Positions 13,931 through 22,266 of a stretch of 64,000 nt of DNA are shown here, piece by piece (position 1 is the stretch's first letter; each line of letters begins with the position of its first letter). The stretch is from Abditibacteriaceae bacterium (GTDB lineage: Bacteria; Armatimonadota; Abditibacteriia; Abditibacteriales; Abditibacteriaceae): NCBI GenBank assembly GCA_019239895.1, contig JAFAZH010000020.1, forward strand, positions 1 through 64,000. The letters are read 5' to 3'. The position numbers were made by a program, and so were the translations under genes. The notes under the pieces were generated by a model. The model saw nothing but the letters and a program-made list of their open reading frames with translations, was not told where the DNA came from and did no database searches.

Positions 13931-14082
13931 ATCAGCTTTCTATTTTACTACAAGCCCTGCTATAGTTATATTTTTATTTTAGTAAAGATTTTAGTATACT
14001 TATAAAGTGAATATTAAGCTGTGACAGTTACAGTGCTGTTACAAATTCAAGGTAAGCTACCAACGAAAGTAGGGACGATGCG
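13931..14082. promoter_or_regulatory. AT-rich divergent control region (xis/int)
   Basis: The gap between the excisionase-like gene and the recombinase gene is strongly AT-rich, with TTTTTATTTTAG and TATACTTATAAAG near 13970-14008 as candidate -10 elements. AAAGTAGGGACGATGCG precedes the recombinase ATG. For many serine integrases the attachment site lies next to the gene start, so this region is also an att candidate. Confidence 0.4.
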
Positions 14083-15777
14083 ATGAAAGAGGCATTAAGA
14101 GCAGTCGGATATGGGCGCGTGTCTACCGAAGAACAAGAGAAGTCAGGCACCAGTTTACGTGACCAGTTCGCTGGAAATCATAGCAAGGCCAAAGATATTG
14201 ATGCTGCTATGATCGCTTACTTTGAAGACACCGATTCAGGTGGCTTCTATCTCACTCGCCAGGGACTTCAAAAGGCTCTACAAACCTTAGAAGAAGGCAA
14301 AGCTAACTGCCTGATTGTCAAAGACTTGGTGCGTTTGACTCGCAATGATCGGGCTGAGCAAGCATTAATCCTCAAGCGGATTAAAGATGCTAAAGCGACT
14401 CTTATCTTTTGGGATGTGATGTATGAAGATTCTCCATTAGGTGAATTTAGCCTGAATGTCACTGGAGACTTCGCTATCTTAGAAAGAGCAGTCATTAAAG
14501 ACCGCACGATGAAAGGTCGCCGACGCTGCGCTGTAGAAGGTGTTATGCCTGCTCGCACGGTGGCACCTTTCGGTTATAAGATTCCGACCAGAAACGACGT
14601 TATTCGCGGTATGTATCCGCCAGAGACATTAGGCAAATATCTGATTGACCCTGAACGTGCTCCTATCGCCGCTGAAATCTTCCATCGCAGTTTGGCTGGC
14701 GAGTCTCTGCATGGTATCTGCAAGTGGCTTCAATCCGCTGGTGTGGCTACAGTTGGCGGGGGTCTCTTCTGGCGACCTTCCAATATCAATACTATCTTGG
14801 ATAATCCGGCCTACTATGGCAAAGCGGTCTTTGGCCGCAGACGCATGATAACGGATGAGAGTCGCGTTTTCCAGGGCTTTAAATGCCGCAGTTATGAAGT
14901 CCCCGTTCCAGAAGCAGAATGGATACGCATTGATTGTCCTGCCATCGTTAGTAAAGAAGTGTGGGAGTCCTGCAAGCGCAACCGTGAGGAGAACCGCGCC
15001 CGCCTGAGCACCCGTCCTACGTATCGCCTCATTCTGACGGGGCTGCTCCGTTGCCCGAAGTGCAAACGAGTGATGACAGGCCGCGCTTGGTCGAAGAACT
15101 CTGTTAGCCATTACAAATGCAAAGAGGCCAGCCCCTCAACCAATAGCATAGGTAAAGCGTGTTGGAATAAGCATATCAATGTCAAACGGGTTGAACCTGT
15201 AATTCTTGACACTGTAAAAGCTGTAATTCGCCATCCTGCGGCTATTGAAGTTGCCTATCAAACTTATTACGATTCATTGAACAATCAGTTTAAAGAGCAG
15301 GAGTATCAGGCTTTAAAAAGAGAATTGACAGACTTGAACAGGGAAGAAATAGCTACCGCAAAGGCTCAGGTGCAGGGAGTGGCTGTCGGAGCAAATACCG
15401 CCGTTTATGAGACTCTGTTACGAGAAATAGCCTTAAAGCGCACTCGGCTCGAGGGCCAGCTTGCAGCCTACGATAAAGTGAAAGGAGAACCCCAGTCGGC
15501 AAAGGATCGGGCAAGTTTAATTCAACAGATGCTTGAAGATGTTGAACTAGTGTTAGATGTCTCAAACACGACAATTACAGCCAATCAAAAGAATCATGTG
15601 CTGAGTAAAATCATTGATTGCATCTACCCTTCTTTGACAGCCGAGCAGTTTACAATTACCTTTCGCGCTTTTGGTGATAATACACAGTTAGTAGCAATCG
15701 CAGAGAGCGGCAAGCCACCAGCCTTATCGGTTGTCAGTGCCCCAATTTTTGATAAGGTTTCCGCCGATTGGCAGTAA
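14083..15777 (+). CDS. Large serine recombinase (integrase)
   Basis: 564 residues. The N-terminal resolvase domain holds the catalytic serine at residue 14 in AVGYGRVSTEEQ and the helix ending RDQFAG. IVKDLVRLTRND carries the conserved active-site Arg residues. A recombinase domain follows (about 170-290, AEIFHRSLAGESLHGICKWL). Next is a zinc ribbon (about 315-370: LRCPKCKRVMTGR, HYKCKEA, GKACWNKHI) and a coiled-coil region before the C-terminus. This is the full architecture of phiC31/Bxb1-type integrases. It catalyses strand exchange between attP and attB through a 5' phosphoserine link. It marks one end of the accessory region and is the last gene before core-like genes. Confidence 0.92.
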   Translation: MKEALRAVGYGRVSTEEQEKSGTSLRDQFAGNHSKAKDIDAAMIAYFEDTDSGGFYLTRQGLQKALQTLEEGKANCLIVKDLVRLTRNDRAEQALILKRIKDAKATLIFWDVMYEDSPLGEFSLNVTGDFAILERAVIKDRTMKGRRRCAVEGVMPARTVAPFGYKIPTRNDVIRGMYPPETLGKYLIDPERAPIAAEIFHRSLAGESLHGICKWLQSAGVATVGGGLFWRPSNINTILDNPAYYGKAVFGRRRMITDESRVFQGFKCRSYEVPVPEAEWIRIDCPAIVSKEVWESCKRNREENRARLSTRPTYRLILTGLLRCPKCKRVMTGRAWSKNSVSHYKCKEASPSTNSIGKACWNKHINVKRVEPVILDTVKAVIRHPAAIEVAYQTYYDSLNNQFKEQEYQALKRELTDLNREEIATAKAQVQGVAVGANTAVYETLLREIALKRTRLEGQLAAYDKVKGEPQSAKDRASLIQQMLEDVELVLDVSNTTITANQKNHVLSKIIDCIYPSLTAEQFTITFRAFGDNTQLVAIAESGKPPALSVVSAPIFDKVSADWQ

Positions 15778-16012
15778 ATTAAGAAAGAATAATTAAAGCT
15801 TTGGTCTATGTATAGTTCCTACTACTGGCTTCACTAAAAGAACCACATCTTTTAATCACGCTGAATTAGATCCTGGTACTCCCACCCCCGGTGTAACAAC
15901 CCTTAGGGCAAAGCAATCATCTGTAGATTGGGTTCTGTTGTAGGAGCTTCCGGTCTTAGGAAGTGTGCTTTTGTCTTCAATAGCGGTTAAGATTTCCCAA
16001 AACCGTTGAGAA
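15778..16012. other. Junction between accessory region and core genes
   Basis: 235 bases with no gene between the integrase stop and the endonuclease III gene. Plausible location of an att site or chromosomal junction. I see no clean inverted repeat and cannot find a matching second copy within the window. Confidence 0.3.
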
Positions 16013-16780
16013 TTAACGGTGTTCATTTACGCCTATCTGTTCACACATCTCCAGGATGGGACAGGTTGAACACTTGGGCAGTTTACCCGTGCAGATATGC
16101 TTACCAAAGGGCACCAGCAAACGATTAATATCTACCCAATACGTCTTGGGCAACCATTGCTCCAACTTCACCATCGTCTGTTCTGGGGTCTTAGTATTGA
16201 AAGGTTTCCAGCGATTGGTTATCCGATGGACATGCACATCAACGGCGATGAAAGGTTGGCCACAGGCGATGCTCAACACGAGGTTAGCGCATTTCGGGCC
16301 GACGCCTTTGAGGGCCATTAAGGTTTCTGCATCACAGGGCAAATCACCATTATAGGCTTCAACGGTGCGGCGGGCAATATCATGGATGGTCTGGGCTTTC
16401 GGCTCATGAAAAGTGCAGGCGTTAATCAGTTCATCAATCTGCGCCGGCGTGAGACGACTGACGGCTTCCGGGGTATGCGCTGCGGCAAAGAGGCGGCGAG
16501 CCGTGGGCAGCATCACCTCGTCATAAGTGCGAATGGAGATGATGCAAGCCACCAGTTGTTGGAAGGTGGAGTTGAACCCATCCTCGGCCAACTCGAAAAG
16601 CCCCGCTTTGGGAAACGGCTGCACCGCCTGGCTAATGCGCTCCAGCGCCACATCAATATCAAACGGCTGCTTATCAGCCCGCGCCTGTGGCGCTTGGGCC
16701 GGAGCAGCATCGACAGCAGGTTTCGCTTTGCGGCTCGACTTGCTGGCAGTGGTAGCAGGGGTAGGTTTAGGACGTGTCAT
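16013..16780 (-). CDS. nth: Endonuclease III family DNA glycosylase/AP lyase
   Basis: 255 residues. A low-complexity basic N-terminal extension of about 35 residues (Ala/Pro/Lys-rich) precedes the core. The helix-hairpin-helix LKGVGPKCANLVL contains the catalytic Lys position. AVDVHVHRITNRW supplies the catalytic Asp, and the C-terminal cluster C-x6-C-x2-C-x5-C (CTGKLPKCSTCPILEMC) binds [4Fe-4S]. It removes oxidised pyrimidines in base-excision repair. The start overlaps the stop of the DUF2231-cytochrome c gene by ATGA (16777-16780), so the two are translationally coupled, an unusual pairing. The family includes variants with other substrate ranges, so the exact lesion specificity is open. 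Confidence 0.88.
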   Translation of the reverse strand: MTRPKPTPATTASKSSRKAKPAVDAAPAQAPQARADKQPFDIDVALERISQAVQPFPKAGLFELAEDGFNSTFQQLVACIISIRTYDEVMLPTARRLFAAAHTPEAVSRLTPAQIDELINACTFHEPKAQTIHDIARRTVEAYNGDLPCDAETLMALKGVGPKCANLVLSIACGQPFIAVDVHVHRITNRWKPFNTKTPEQTMVKLEQWLPKTYWVDINRLLVPFGKHICTGKLPKCSTCPILEMCEQIGVNEHR

Positions 16781-17610
16781 TTGCGAGTAATCATGTAAGC
16801 CGCGAGAGCTTTAAGCTCCTCTGGTTTCATGTCTCCATAGCCCGGCATATTGGAGCCAGGCTTCATCTTCTGCGGGTCTTTCAAGTGCCCAATTTGCCAG
16901 TTCAAATCCGAGTTGCGTTGGGCCTCATGCGTCAGGTCTGGCCCTCTCGTGCCGCCATCTTTGCCAATCTTGTGGCAACCCAGACAGTTGTTGTCTTCAC
17001 TTCTAAAGAGCTTCTCCCCGGTGGTCACTAATTGTGGGTCTACATTAACCCCAGTCGCCGTGCGGGATGGCCCTGCTGCTGCACCATCTTGAGGTGTGGT
17101 GCCCTGTCCCAGATGAGTGGCTTGTCCTGAAGTGGGGGTCGCCCCTGCTGGTGGGTTGGAATTGGCGGTCACTGCGCCACTGGTGGAGGTGCCGCCAAAT
17201 ACCATTTGCCCACCCAGATAACCTGTATAAGTCACCACGGCAGCGGCCAGAGAAATGGAGACCATATAAGCGAGTAAAGCCCGCTCGGACAGTTGATCAC
17301 GCACTTTCACGCGCCACAGCAAGAGCAGCAGCGACAGGCCAGACGTAATAAAAGCGGAAAGCCGATGCCAGATAAAAACGCTGGGGGGACGTGCTGCCCC
17401 ACCCGTAAAATCGTAGCCCGCGAACCATCCGGTAAGCAGGGATGGCACCGACAGCACCACCGCCGTCACTAATAGCCAGAAACTAACGATGCGCCATTCT
17501 GGTTTGCGCAAGGCGGCAGCGCCAATTTCATAAAAAACCGCCGTGAGTAACATGGCGATGGGAAAATGGGTCAGAGCACCATGCATCTCGACCCAGGTTG
17601 GGAAGGCCAT
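16777..17610 (-). CDS. DUF2231 membrane protein fused to cytochrome c domain
   Basis: 277 residues. Residues about 8-150 form a four-helix DUF2231 membrane domain (begins HGALTHFPIAMLLTAVFYEI; Gly-rich loop SLLTGWFAGYDF). A Gly/Ala/Thr-rich periplasmic linker (about 152-200) leads to a class I cytochrome c domain with the heme motif CLGCH (Cys209, Cys212, His213). The distal Met is in SNMPGYGDM, and EELKALAAYM forms the last helix. It probably carries electrons on the outer face of the membrane. It is the first gene of the two-gene unit with nth; the cupredoxin gene lies upstream in the same orientation across 364 bases. Confidence 0.85.
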   Translation of the reverse strand: MAFPTWVEMHGALTHFPIAMLLTAVFYEIGAAALRKPEWRIVSFWLLVTAVVLSVPSLLTGWFAGYDFTGGAARPPSVFIWHRLSAFITSGLSLLLLLWRVKVRDQLSERALLAYMVSISLAAAVVTYTGYLGGQMVFGGTSTSGAVTANSNPPAGATPTSGQATHLGQGTTPQDGAAAGPSRTATGVNVDPQLVTTGEKLFRSEDNNCLGCHKIGKDGGTRGPDLTHEAQRNSDLNWQIGHLKDPQKMKPGSNMPGYGDMKPEELKALAAYMITRK

Positions 17611-17661
17611 CTATCAATTCTCCTGCCAAAATTAGTGTGAGTGGAGAACCGCCTACGGCAG

Positions 17662-17753
17662 TCGCTACAGTTCACCTTGCTATAAAGTTTACGAGTTGAT
17701 GTTGCGGTAAGGCTATTAAGTTTAGCTTATAATAATCAGACAGTTTTTAGTCA
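17662..17753. repeat. Direct repeat A, left copy
   Basis: TCGCTACAGTTCACCTTGC, TATAAAGTTTAC, then AAGGCTATTAAGTTTAGCTT, ATCAGA and TTTTTAG. A partner with about 75-80 percent identity and the same orientation lies at 21351-21436. The two flank the cupredoxin / metallophosphatase / sigma / anti-sigma block. This copy is upstream of the DUF2231-cytochrome gene. The remainder of the 17611-17974 gap holds only the hairpin at 17906-17946. Confidence 0.6.
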
Positions 17754-17905
17754 TTAACAATTTACAACCCAGGCTTACTACCAATAACACCGTCATGCTA
17801 CTATAGATAGCCGGGCACTCTGCTATAAGCCTTGAAGCGATGCATTGTAAATCCTTTATCCTGTGGACTTGATAACCATATACGTGTCACCCATCATAAA
17901 CCCAG

Positions 17906-17946
17906 TCACCCCACGATGCCATTGCTTTGCAGGCGTCGTGGGGTGA
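17906..17946 (-). terminator. Hairpin after the cupredoxin gene
   Basis: TCACCCCACGATGCC (17906-17920) pairs with GGCGTCGTGGGGTGA (17932-17946) with one G-T or A-C position and an 11-base loop. It stands 29 bases beyond the cupredoxin stop in its direction of transcription. There is no T-run, so it may act with Rho or as an mRNA 3' stabiliser. Confidence 0.55.
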
Positions 17947-17974
17947 GTCCAGGGGCCGATTACTTTACTACACT

Positions 17975-18391
17975 TTACTTCACGATGACTTTTGCCTGCA
18001 TCATCGGGTGCAGAGAGCAGAAGTACTGGTAAGTGCCGGACTTGGTGAAACGATATGAGTACTGTTGATCTGTGTCCAACGCCTGCGACATAAAGACATG
18101 ATTAGTTGTCTTCACCGTGTGCGGCACATCATCATGATTGATCCACGTCACCTGAGTGCCAACTGCGACAATTAAGGTCGCCGGGGTAAAGCTAAAGTTG
18201 TCAATGGTGACCTGCTTGGTAGCAGGCGCTTTAGCAGCAAGCGCTTTAGCAGCAGGCGCTTTAGCTTTCTGGGAGGAAGCCGTTGCAGTCTTCTGGGACG
18301 CGATGGCAAGGTGGCTGCTGGGGCTGGCGGGGTTCAGTATCATACTGGTACTTATGGCTAGGGGGGAAACACTTAAAGGTAAGATTTTCAT
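17975..18391 (-). CDS. Exported cupredoxin (plastocyanin/amicyanin-like)
   Basis: 138 residues from ATG at 18391, which has AAAGGA six bases upstream; a longer in-frame start at 18490 lacks such support. An N-terminal signal-like segment and an Ala/Lys-rich low-complexity linker (KAPAAKALAAKAPATK) precede a blue-copper domain. It begins VTIDNFSFTPATLIVAVGTQ. Type-1 copper ligands are visible: His in DDVPHTV and Cys-His-Met in YFCSLHPMMQAKV. It shuttles single electrons in the periplasm, plausibly between the cytochrome c of 16777-17610 and another partner. It lies downstream of the metallophosphatase gene in the same direction. Confidence 0.85.
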   Translation of the reverse strand: MKILPLSVSPLAISTSMILNPASPSSHLAIASQKTATASSQKAKAPAAKALAAKAPATKQVTIDNFSFTPATLIVAVGTQVTWINHDDVPHTVKTTNHVFMSQALDTDQQYSYRFTKSGTYQYFCSLHPMMQAKVIVK

Positions 18392-18544
18392 AGTTGATCC
18401 TTTGATCTTAATGCTTGAAGATTTGCAAGATTTGCTAGGCTTATGTTGATTACAGGCACGGTGGACAGCCTTGATCCTTATGCCTTCCATGAGTCGAGGA
18501 GTGCAGCCGATGGAGGCCGCAACTCCTCAACCTTAAGCGGCATA

Positions 18545-19597
18545 TCAGGCAGGGGGTTGAAGTGCCGAATCAATGACCGCCAGCGAATGACTGCCCGGCA
18601 CATAATTCACGCTGGTCACGCCCAGGACGCTGCGGAGTTTGTCGGCTGGCACTTTCATGGGGCCGGGGCTAGGTGCGGTGCCGGGAGCGGGCTGGGGAAA
18701 GGCCGTAGACATGGCGGTATGAAAATGGACATGGCCTTCCACCTTTTGCTGCACCTGATGAATGTGGCCATTGAGGACAGTCACCGAGCCGAACCGCTTG
18801 AGGTAGGAAAGCGTCTGCGTACTGTCGTCCGTGCCCCAACCCCATTGGGGATATATGGCCCAGAGGGGAATATGCGCAAAGACGACAATGGGTGTGCTAC
18901 TAGAATGCCCTTTCAAATCGGCTTCCAGCCATTCCAACTGCTCACGTCCCAGGTCGCCCAGGCCACCGGGCTTAAGGTTCGCCACGTTGACCAAGCCAAT
19001 AAAATGCACACCCTTGTAATCGAAGCTATACCAGCCCGCACCTTTGGTACCCTTACCGTAGCGTTCCAGGTACGACTTGCCATCATCGTTGAGCATGTCA
19101 TGTTCGCCCGGTACATAGAACACCTGGCCCGTCTTGCTCTTGATGCCGCGCACAAGTTGCGCCACCGTGTCGAACTCCGTCGGCTTCGAGAGTTGAGTCA
19201 GATCGCCAGTGTGCAGGATAAAATCGGGGGGCGTGGGCAGGGCGTTGATTTTGTCAATCGCAGCTTGCAAAGTCGCTGTGACATCCGTGTTAGCGGGCTT
19301 GCTGAACCCGATATGACTATCACTGATTTGTAGAAAGCTGAAGCCTCCGGCGGACGCACCTGCGCTCCCGCCCCCGCCTTGAGCAGCGGCGGCTTGGCCT
19401 AAACTCGAAGAGGTCATAATGCCGCCACTCATGGCATACAAAACTCCGGTGCCTGCCCAGGCCATGCATTTAAGGAAGCCGCGACGGTCAATGCCGTCCC
19501 CCTCGTGGTGCTGACCCGACGCACTCCCCTGCGGGCCATCTTCCAAAATGCCCTCTTCACTATCTTGGTTGTGATGGTGAGCGATGTGATCTATCAT
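18545..19597 (-). CDS. Tat-exported calcineurin-like metallophosphatase
   Basis: 350 residues; AAGGAGACAA precedes the ATG at 19597. A His/Asp-rich N-terminus leads to the twin-arginine motif DRRGFLKCMAW and a hydrophobic segment, so it is exported folded. Metallophosphatase motifs follow in order: ISDSHIG, LHTGDLTQ, VPGEHDM (the usual GNHD has Glu here), FAHIPLW and LNGHIHQ. The five motifs bind a two-metal centre that hydrolyses phosphoesters; the substrate is unknown. The leader encodes HHHNQ-type runs that might bind metal. It is divergent from the ECF sigma factor gene (136 bases) and followed by the cupredoxin, suggesting control by that sigma factor. Confidence 0.85.
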   Translation of the reverse strand: MIDHIAHHHNQDSEEGILEDGPQGSASGQHHEGDGIDRRGFLKCMAWAGTGVLYAMSGGIMTSSSLGQAAAAQGGGGSAGASAGGFSFLQISDSHIGFSKPANTDVTATLQAAIDKINALPTPPDFILHTGDLTQLSKPTEFDTVAQLVRGIKSKTGQVFYVPGEHDMLNDDGKSYLERYGKGTKGAGWYSFDYKGVHFIGLVNVANLKPGGLGDLGREQLEWLEADLKGHSSSTPIVVFAHIPLWAIYPQWGWGTDDSTQTLSYLKRFGSVTVLNGHIHQVQQKVEGHVHFHTAMSTAFPQPAPGTAPSPGPMKVPADKLRSVLGVTSVNYVPGSHSLAVIDSALQPPA

Positions 19598-19733
19598 TTG
19601 TCTCCTTATTGAACTGTCTTACCCCCTATACTTGTATGGGGGCCAAGATATTCCCCAAAAATACGCCAATTAAGGGGCGGGAATAAAATAGTGAGTTAGC
19701 CAGTATTATGTTTAATCAGACGGGGAAAAGCGC

Positions 19734-20273
19734 GTGGTAGAACACCAGGAAGCGGGACACGACAAACAGGCACGCTTTGCCCAGATCGTCATGCCGCACC
19801 TGGGGGCCGCCTACAATCTGGCACGCTGGCTCACTGGCCATGACCAGGACGCGGAGGATGTGGTGCAGGAGGCTTGTCTGCGCGCCTTTAAGTTCTTTGA
19901 CAGTTTTCATGGCACGGAGGGCCGTCCCTGGCTGCTGGGTATCGTGCGCAATACCTGTTATACCTGGCTCGAACAGAATCGAGGACATAAACTCACGGCA
20001 TCCTTTGATGAAGCTACTCACGATGTCCCCAGCGATAGCGATAATCCTGAGAACATGCTGCTGCGGACTCTTGATGATCGGCTGATTCGCCAAGCCCTCA
20101 ATGAGTTGCCCGTGGAGTTTCGGGAAGTAATGATACTGCGGGAGATGGAAGGTTTGTCCTATAAAGAGATTGCCCGCATCGCGGGGATTCAGCTAGGCAC
20201 GGTGATGTCACGCTTGGCCCGCGCCCGCAAGCGACTTCAGCACCACCTGGCTCAGAGCATGGCTGAAGAATAA
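19734..20273 (+). CDS. ECF-family RNA polymerase sigma factor
   Basis: 179 residues from GTG at 19734 (GGGGAAAA upstream). Region 2 is visible as YNLARWLTGHDQDAEDVVQE followed by RPWLLGIVRNTCYTW. Region 4 is LPVEFREVMILREMEGLSYK with the helix-turn-helix IARIAGIQLGTVMSRLARAR. No extra C-terminal domain. The adjacent downstream gene encodes its likely membrane anti-sigma factor. The divergent metallophosphatase-cupredoxin pair are the obvious candidate targets. Confidence 0.93.
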   Translation: MVEHQEAGHDKQARFAQIVMPHLGAAYNLARWLTGHDQDAEDVVQEACLRAFKFFDSFHGTEGRPWLLGIVRNTCYTWLEQNRGHKLTASFDEATHDVPSDSDNPENMLLRTLDDRLIRQALNELPVEFREVMILREMEGLSYKEIARIAGIQLGTVMSRLARARKRLQHHLAQSMAEE

Positions 20274-20291
20274 GGGATGAGGAGCGCCCCG

Positions 20292-21251
20292 ATGGATTGC
20301 ACAGAAACCCAGATCTTAATAGAGAGCTATGGCGATGGCGAACTCGATCTGGCCCACAGTTTGGAGTTAGAACAGCATTTGCAAGAATGCGCGACTTGCG
20401 CGCAGCAATATCAGCAGCACCGCTTATTAAGTACCGCCATCAGTCGCGGCTCCCTTTACTACCAGGAACCGGCGTCGCTGCGGCAACGCATTGAGGCAAC
20501 TCTGCCTCAAGTCCATCCCCAACTCACGGCTGTGCCTCAAACCAAAACGGAGCCTCCAGCAACAACTCAAGTCAGAGGTAATACGAGGCCAGTGCGGAAG
20601 CTGACGCCGTGGCACTGGACTGGCGTGGCGGTGCCGATGGCCTTTGCAGCGTCGCTAATTTTCATGACTAAGACGCAAACTCCGGCTCCTGTTCCATTGA
20701 CTGGAACACCATCTACAACAGTGGTAGAGACGCCCCCTTCTCGCTTGAGAGAGGAACAAATAACACAAGAGGTGTTAGCCAGCCATGTGCGTTCGCTGAT
20801 GGCTAAACATTTAATGGATGTACCGTCTACCGACCAGCATACGGTTAAGCCGTGGTTTAATGGCAAACTGGACTTCTCACCGCCAGTAACAGATTTCGCA
20901 CCGTTGGGCTTCCCTTTAGTTGGCGGACGCCTTGACTATCTGGATAATAGGCCAGTAGCCGCCCTGATTTATAAGAGACGCAAGCATTTTATTAACCTGT
21001 TTATCTGGCCGTCGGGCACTAACCCACCCTCTGCCACAGGCGCAGCACAAGTTAAGGGTGACAAAGCGACTCCGTCAGTTCCTGCCGTGCTAACCCGCCA
21101 GGGCTACCATATTCTGCACTGGACGCGCTCTGGTATGACTTACTGGGCCGTCTCTGACCTGAGTGAAGGCGAATTAGAAGGCTTTATGTGTTTGGTGCAG
21201 AGTCCGCAGCCAGGCAAGCAAAATCCCAATGGGAGCGCGATGGGGAGATAA
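20292..21251 (+). CDS. Membrane anti-sigma factor (zinc-finger HC2 type)
   Basis: 319 residues from ATG at 20292, which has GAGGAG seven bases upstream; an earlier ATG at 20277 is possible. An N-terminal zinc-binding anti-sigma domain is visible with H29-x3-C33-x2-C36 ([13 protein letters not shown]). A transmembrane helix lies at about 112-130 ([17 protein letters not shown]). The periplasmic part contains [20 protein letters not shown] and [19 protein letters not shown], a pattern common to anti-sigma factors encoded next to ECF genes. It sequesters the sigma factor at the membrane until an envelope or redox signal arrives. Confidence 0.9.
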   Translation: MDCTETQILIESYGDGELDLAHSLELEQHLQECATCAQQYQQHRLLSTAISRGSLYYQEPASLRQRIEATLPQVHPQLTAVPQTKTEPPATTQVRGNTRPVRKLTPWHWTGVAVPMAFAASLIFMTKTQTPAPVPLTGTPSTTVVETPPSRLREEQITQEVLASHVRSLMAKHLMDVPSTDQHTVKPWFNGKLDFSPPVTDFAPLGFPLVGGRLDYLDNRPVAALIYKRRKHFINLFIWPSGTNPPSATGAAQVKGDKATPSVPAVLTRQGYHILHWTRSGMTYWAVSDLSEGELEGFMCLVQSPQPGKQNPNGSAMGR

Positions 21252-21350
21252 GCAGCGTATCCAGGCCGATAATTCAGCATTGCAATCAAGCAACACACAT
21301 TCATCAATTGCCGCTGCAAAACTATTATGTGATGAGAAAGATATAAGGAA

Positions 21351-21436
21351 TCGCTACAGTCACACCCTATAAAGTTTACAAGTGATCCGATGAGGCTATT
21401 AAGTTTAGCTTGTGATCATCAGATAATTTTTAGTTA
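21351..21436. repeat. Direct repeat A, right copy
   Basis: TCGCTACAGTCACACCC, TATAAAGTTTAC, then GAGGCTATTAAGTTTAGCTT, ATCAGA and TTTTTAG. It matches 17662-17753 in the same orientation. Its right end overlaps the 3' end of the 21430-21900 minus-strand gene. Confidence 0.6.
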
Positions 21437-21900
21437 TCGGTAGTTTTATCAGCCAAGCGTTCGACTATTAATGCCGTGGTGATGCCCCACACTAAATGGG
21501 CCACAATCATCAGGGCATTGCGCTTTGCCGGATGCTTGGTTGCCGGAGATAAAAGCTGTGCGCTGGGTAGCAACACCAGATAATTAACGCACCAGGAGAG
21601 GACGCCAAAAGCCGCACCTTTGATGACTGGATGCACCCGCAGCTTCTTATGGCTCGCTGCATAAATCGCACCTAAGACGGCTCCTGTAGCAAAGTGCGAT
21701 ACAGTTGTGAGTTGAACACGTTCTTCTTCATCCAGATGGCGATGCAGCCCTAATGCTTTGGCCACTCGCATGGTGCCTGTGCGCGGTGGCAAGGGATAGC
21801 GTTGCGTGGGCGGTAAGTAGCGATGCAGCAGTTCCATGACCAAGGTCATTGGCCCCGTCGCCACCAGGCCCGCTATGGTTCCAGCCAGGTATTTATTCAT
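21430..21900 (-). CDS. DUF1440-like (YagU-type) inner membrane protein
   Basis: 156 residues from ATG at 21900. The N-terminus AGTIAGLVATGPMTLVMELL is typical of this family, followed by a soluble loop (PPTQRYPLPPRTGTMRVAKA) and three further hydrophobic segments (about 68-85, 95-113, 128-147). No catalytic residues are known for the family. The 3' end overlaps direct repeat A. Confidence 0.65.
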   Translation of the reverse strand: MNKYLAGTIAGLVATGPMTLVMELLHRYLPPTQRYPLPPRTGTMRVAKALGLHRHLDEEERVQLTTVSHFATGAVLGAIYAASHKKLRVHPVIKGAAFGVLSWCVNYLVLLPSAQLLSPATKHPAKRNALMIVAHLVWGITTALIVERLADKTTDN

Positions 21901-22083
21901 AAGCAGTTCCTAAAGTGCGAAGGGGCAGCTCATTGCTGCCCCTTCTGAGCCACCAGACACTGCTGCATGTCGCAATTTCTGTTCCGCCACTCGCAACATC
22001 TCAGTTAAAGTTCAGGGTATAAGGTGAAGTATGAAAATCTAAATGAACTCGGCGCTGTGGGAAACTTACAGTTAATTTGTTTA

Positions 22084-22262
22084 TTTCAACACAAAGGCCA
22101 CAAAGGGAGCACAAAGAACACAGAGAATGAGGATCAAGGATAGAGAATCGAGGATAGAGAATCGAGGATAGAAATAGCTGGCTCTTGCGATCCTCTATCC
22201 TCCATCTTCTATCTTCAAACTCTGTGTTCTTTGTGCTCCCTTTGTGGCCTTTGTGTTGAAAT
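22084..22262. repeat. Long hairpin repeat H1
   Basis: Outer arms about 42 bases: TTTCAACACAAAGGCCACAA onward on the left and its complement ending TTGTGGCCTTTGTGTTGAAA on the right, near-perfect. Inside are 7-base-periodic GAGGATA / ATCCTCT runs that also pair. Four more elements of this build lie at 26314, 35116, 37524 and 42446. This one lies between two minus-strand genes and ends a few bases before the stop of the PhyH gene. Confidence 0.85.
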
Positions 22263-22266
22263 TGAG

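Noticed and set aside
18443..19333. 296-codon plus-strand frame opposite the metallophosphatase
   Set aside because: The opposite strand carries all five metallophosphatase motifs and a Tat signal; this frame shows no domain.
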